Of a DNA stretch of 16,982 nt, positions 14,198 to 16,982 are shown in pieces. Within the stretch, counting starts at the first letter, position 1. Every line of letters begins with the position of its first letter. This DNA is from Deltaproteobacteria bacterium (GTDB lineage Bacteria > DRYD01): contig JAPYWL010000026.1 in the NCBI GenBank assembly GCA_028276365.1, positions 1-16,982 of the forward strand, in the 5' to 3' direction. A model generated the notes under the pieces. That model did not search any database. It worked only from the letters and a program-made list of their open reading frames with translations, and was not told the origin of the DNA. Position numbers and translations under genes: made by a program.

Positions 14198-15046
14198 ATG
14201 AGTATTAATTTAAATGTAATAATAAGGAAAATTTATTTAAAGGCTTTAATGTTTGTTTTATGTTTTATAAGTATTATAAATTTTTCATATTCCTATAGTT
14301 TTACTGATGATAGTTATAGTTATAAAGGAATGGAATTCAAGGTTAAAGTTTGGGCTTCTAGATTAAGTGGCTCTACTACTGAATATACTACAGGAAATAG
14401 TTATGATTTAAAAGATGTATATGGATTTGGAGGTACTAAAACTTCTTTACAATTTGAATTAAGGAAAGAGATAAATAATAATTCGTTTGGTTATTTGGCT
14501 TACTTTGGGGATACTAGGAAATCAAATACTATTCTCACTTCTCCAGTTAGTTTTTATTTTAATCAAAATGGAACAGGAACTGTTAGATTAAACAGTGGAG
14601 ATAATTTAAATACTGTTATTAAAGTGAATTCTTTTGATATTGTTTATGGTTATTATATAGGTAGGAAATATGATAAAGGGTATGCTGCAGTTTTAGCGGG
14701 ACTTAGGTTTAATAATTTTGCTGTTGATTGGACCTACAGTGGAAGTAGAAATGGATCTAATTCTTATAGGATAAATGGTGCAAGTGGATTTTTGGGATTA
14801 GAAGGGAAGTATAATTTTAGTGAAAATTTAGCAGGATTTGCTAGAGTTGATGGAGGAGTTGTCGGTGGTGGAGGTAAAAGAGTTGGTATATTTGAATATG
14901 AATTAGGTGGTGATCTTAAATTAACAGAAAATCTAAACTTAGAATTAGGATTTAAATTTGCTGATGCTAGAGCAAGAGATGAATTAGGTAATAAACTATC
15001 ACTTAAATACCAAGGAATCAACGGAGGAATTAAGTTTAAATTTTAA
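14198..15046 (+). CDS. Outer-membrane beta-barrel protein, paralogue B
   Basis: A 282-residue paralogue of the preceding gene. The N-terminal signal peptide has core ALMFVLCFISIINF, with cleavage probably soon after FSYSYS, and the protein ends GGIKFKF with terminal Phe. Aligned blocks are VKVWASRLSGS, DVYGFGGTKTSL, LAGLRFNNFAVDW, SGFLGLEGKYNFSENLAGF and LKYQGINGGI. It is more Gly-rich than its partner (VVGGGGKRVG around residue 225). The ribosome binding site AAGGAGGT sits 10 bases before the ATG. Spacing and shared direction suggest co-expression with paralogue A. A minus-strand ORF inside it is a shadow. The exact family is not identified. Confidence 0.87.
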   Translation: MSINLNVIIRKIYLKALMFVLCFISIINFSYSYSFTDDSYSYKGMEFKVKVWASRLSGSTTEYTTGNSYDLKDVYGFGGTKTSLQFELRKEINNNSFGYLAYFGDTRKSNTILTSPVSFYFNQNGTGTVRLNSGDNLNTVIKVNSFDIVYGYYIGRKYDKGYAAVLAGLRFNNFAVDWTYSGSRNGSNSYRINGASGFLGLEGKYNFSENLAGFARVDGGVVGGGGKRVGIFEYELGGDLKLTENLNLELGFKFADARARDELGNKLSLKYQGINGGIKFKF

Positions 15047-15144
15047 TTATAATCTAAATTTTAATTTTTGCTCATATTTATTAATTATAATGAAATGGTA
15101 AAGGTTTGAAAATTGTTGCTTTATAAATATATGGAGGAATGTTT

Positions 15145-15951
15145 ATGTTTTTATGGGAATTAAAAGAAAAGAATCATAAAGAAAAAGAGGAATTAAGAAA
15201 TAAATTGTTTGATAATAGGATAGAAATATTAGAAAAAATAAAAGTTGATTTGGCTAAGAAAATTGAGGAAAAATTTAAAGAGGATATTGTTATTCCTTAT
15301 GGTAGTTATGATTGGTTAAGTAGGGTTTATCCTATTATCATTCTTAAAAATAAAGACCTATTAAGAGAATTAGTTTTATTTTTAAAAAATGAATTAAATT
15401 TTAATTATCTTAATTACATAACGGCAGTAGATTATCCTTTACATAATTTAATGCATGTTATTTATGAATTTACCTCTATTCCTATTAAATCTAATGTAGA
15501 TGAGTTAGCTGTTGAATATTCTGAATATAAAATTAATGACAATTTAATTTTAAATAATCAGTATACTAAAAGAATACGGATTGTAGTAGTTTTAGATAGA
15601 GATAATGTAAATATTGATAGTATAGCTGATATATTTGACACTGCAGATTGGCATGAAAGAGAAACTTATGATTTATTTGGAATAATATTTAAAAATAGAC
15701 CAGTTGATAGGCCTTTAAGAAGAATATTGATGCCTGATGAATGGGAAGGGTTTCCTTTGAGAAAGGATTTCTTTCATGAAAGAATTATTCCTCATCCATT
15801 TACTGAATCTTATTATGTTGTTAAAAAAGTAAAAGAATTAACAGATAATCCACCCATAAAACAAGTTCCCCATCTTTATACACACACAAAAGAAAGAAAA
15901 GAAATAAATAAAGAAATAAATAAAATAAAGGAAAATAATCAAGAATCGTAA
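15145..15951 (+). CDS. nuoC: NADH-quinone oxidoreductase subunit C (complex I 30 kDa subunit)
   Basis: NuoC, 268 residues from this start. The family signature is ADWHERETYDLFGIIF (about 167-182), followed by RRILMPDEWEGFPLRKDF (about 192-209). The upstream ITAVDYP...MHVIYEF matches the N-terminal fold. It is a peripheral-arm subunit that contacts NuoD and NuoB. An ATG at 15139 is in frame but abuts the GGAGGA ribosome binding site; the ATG at 15145 has proper spacing, so I chose it. There is a 25-residue Lys/Glu-rich helical N-terminus and a charged Lys/Glu/Asn tail. It is unlinked to nuoD (no fusion, no adjacent nuoD) and lies about 5 kb from nuoB, with rplT, the RRM gene and barrel genes between. 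Confidence 0.96.
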   Translation: MFLWELKEKNHKEKEELRNKLFDNRIEILEKIKVDLAKKIEEKFKEDIVIPYGSYDWLSRVYPIIILKNKDLLRELVLFLKNELNFNYLNYITAVDYPLHNLMHVIYEFTSIPIKSNVDELAVEYSEYKINDNLILNNQYTKRIRIVVVLDRDNVNIDSIADIFDTADWHERETYDLFGIIFKNRPVDRPLRRILMPDEWEGFPLRKDFFHERIIPHPFTESYYVVKKVKELTDNPPIKQVPHLYTHTKERKEINKEINKIKENNQES

Positions 15952-15977
15952 TTATTTATATAGGTTGAGAGGTTAAT

Positions 15978-16727
15978 GTGGTGATTTATAAAAATAGAAT
16001 TTATAAGGAAAATTATAGGAATAAAATTAGTAAAAAGGGAAAATATTTTAATATTATATTTATTTTATTTTTTCTTTTGTTTTTTGGAAATATTATTTTT
16101 TTCAGTTTTAATAAAATTTTAGGACAGAATATTAATAATTATATTAATCCTAACGAAATTTTTGATAGAATGAGTCTTAGTGTATATGGATTGAATACTT
16201 ATAAATGTGATGTTAAAATAAACGCGAATATTGTTAATTTTGGATTAAGTTTTAATTTTAATGGTGAAGTTTATTATAAAGAACCAGATAAATTATTTTT
16301 AAAACTTAAGGATCTGCCTGAAGATGTTCAAGAAAAATACAGGCTTTCTTTTACTCAGACTTCTGTACCCGGGATGGTTTCAAAAATATATAAAGAAAAA
16401 TATAATTCTAAGGTTATTTCTGTAAGGAATTTTGCAAATACAAAAGTATATGTTTTGTATATGGAACCTATTAAAAGTAGAGCAATAAAAAATGTATTAA
16501 TGTTTGTTGATGCTTTTAACTATACTATCCCTAAATCAATTATATATTATAAAGATGGGGGTAAAATAATTATTGATCAAAAATATATAAAAATAGAAAA
16601 GTATTATTTGCCAGGTTATCAAGAGGTTTATTTTGATTTTCCTAAAGTCCAAGCTAATTTAATTTCTAATTTTTATAATTATCAATTGAATATTCCTTTA
16701 AGTGATGATTTGTTTAAGAAAAATTAA
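15978..16727 (+). CDS. Probable LolA-like periplasmic/outer-membrane lipoprotein-sorting-type protein
   Basis: A 249-residue exported protein. The Lys/Asn-rich N-terminus precedes one hydrophobic segment (about 24-45, IIFILFFLLFFGNIIFF), which could be a signal peptide or an anchor. The mature part resembles LolA/DUF4292-type half-barrel proteins: NPNEIFDRMSLSVYGLNTYK, then NGEVYYKEPDKLFLKL, YVLYMEPI and YLPGYQEVYFDF. Such proteins carry lipoproteins or lipids across the periplasm; the assignment here is from pattern, not a search. The start is GTG at 15978 or GTG at 15981; both are in range of GAGAGG. It lies 26 bases after nuoC and 22 bases before the hydrolase, so these three are probably one operon. 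Confidence 0.6.
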   Translation: MVIYKNRIYKENYRNKISKKGKYFNIIFILFFLLFFGNIIFFSFNKILGQNINNYINPNEIFDRMSLSVYGLNTYKCDVKINANIVNFGLSFNFNGEVYYKEPDKLFLKLKDLPEDVQEKYRLSFTQTSVPGMVSKIYKEKYNSKVISVRNFANTKVYVLYMEPIKSRAIKNVLMFVDAFNYTIPKSIIYYKDGGKIIIDQKYIKIEKYYLPGYQEVYFDFPKVQANLISNFYNYQLNIPLSDDLFKKN

Positions 16728-16749
16728 TATAAAGGAGGGGTGAAAGATA

Positions 16750-16982
16750 ATGAAATTATATTACGTAGCTCATTCTACTTTTGCTATTAATGATAATAAT
16801 TATACTATTTTAATAGATCCATTTTTTAAAGGTAATCCATTAGCAAAAGAATTAGATTTGGATATTAATCTTATTGTTGTTACTCATGGGCATTTTGATC
16901 ATATAGCTGATGTAGTTGAATTATCAAAAAAGTATAATTGTGAAGTATATGCTAATTTTGAGTTGGCAAATTATTTAGCTTC
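16750..16982 (+). CDS. UPF0173-type metal-dependent hydrolase (metallo-beta-lactamase fold), N-terminal part
   Basis: The first 77 codons are visible before the window ends. The protein begins MKLYYVAHSTFAI and ILIDPFFKGNP, then has the metal-binding motif THGHFDHIAD (HxHxDH), typical of the UPF0173 branch of metallo-beta-lactamase-fold hydrolases. Substrates of this branch are generally unknown. A strong AAGGAGGGG ribosome binding site precedes the ATG, and the gene follows the LolA-like gene closely on the same strand. Confidence 0.9.
   Translation, partial: MKLYYVAHSTFAINDNNYTILIDPFFKGNPLAKELDLDINLIVVTHGHFDHIADVVELSKKYNCEVYANFELANYLA

Noticed and set aside
14764-15021. Minus-strand 85-codon ORF, Pro/Ser/Asn-rich.
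   Set aside because: It is a shadow of the second barrel gene, whose Gly-rich codons read as Pro on the other strand.
1-16982. Search for CRISPR arrays, insertion sequences, integrase or toxin-antitoxin genes.
   Set aside because: No regularly spaced repeats, transposase, integrase or recognisable toxin-antitoxin pair were seen on either strand.

Overview
The window is extremely AT-rich. Most of its proteins are crowded with Lys, Asn, Ile, Phe and Tyr. The code is standard bacterial (TGG for Trp; TAA, TAG and TGA all read as stops) and most genes have strong AAGGAGG-type ribosome binding sites. Two tandem outer-membrane beta-barrel proteins with signal peptides and C-terminal Phe, a LolA-like periplasmic protein and a PilT ATPase point to a Gram-negative (diderm) bacterium with type IV pili and a respiratory complex I. 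Gene order is unusual: nuoB and nuoC lie about 5 kb apart, and rplT has no infC or rpmI beside it. I could not assign a phylum. An uncultured or little-studied low-GC diderm lineage is my inference.

Layout. (1) Positions 1-3409 read leftward as one probable transcription unit: a UDP-glucuronate-4-epimerase-like sugar epimerase, tRNA-Leu(CAG), rsmH (divergent), and an M16 zinc peptidase cut by the window edge. (2) Positions 3639-8003 read rightward: a MATE-family transporter, an SDR39U1/YfcH-like epimerase, tRNA-Glu(TTC), a conserved uncharacterised protein with a C-terminal KOW-like domain, and an orphan protein. (3) pilT (8143-9351) faces left and is divergent from nuoB (9520-10179). (4) Positions 10300-12115 hold small membrane-protein ORFs, two of which look frame-disrupted, followed by rplT. 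(5) Positions 12567-13177 hold a single-gene unit for a small RRM RNA-binding protein with unusual flanking RNA features. (6) Positions 13328-15046 are two paralogous outer-membrane barrels. (7) Positions 15145-16982 are nuoC, a LolA-like protein and a truncated UPF0173 metal-dependent hydrolase.

The most interesting structure is around the RRM gene. The predicted 5' end of its mRNA carries a 13-nt sequence that is perfectly complementary to the 5' part of the loop of an 8-bp hairpin just after the stop codon. The mRNA ends could therefore pair with each other, or the element could act as a built-in regulatory switch. A second pattern is that both tRNA genes are followed, exactly 17 nt after the discriminator base, by an ATG start codon that lacks a Shine-Dalgarno sequence. 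tRNA processing may therefore create the 5' end of those mRNAs. tRNA-Glu also appears to carry C33 instead of the nearly universal U33.
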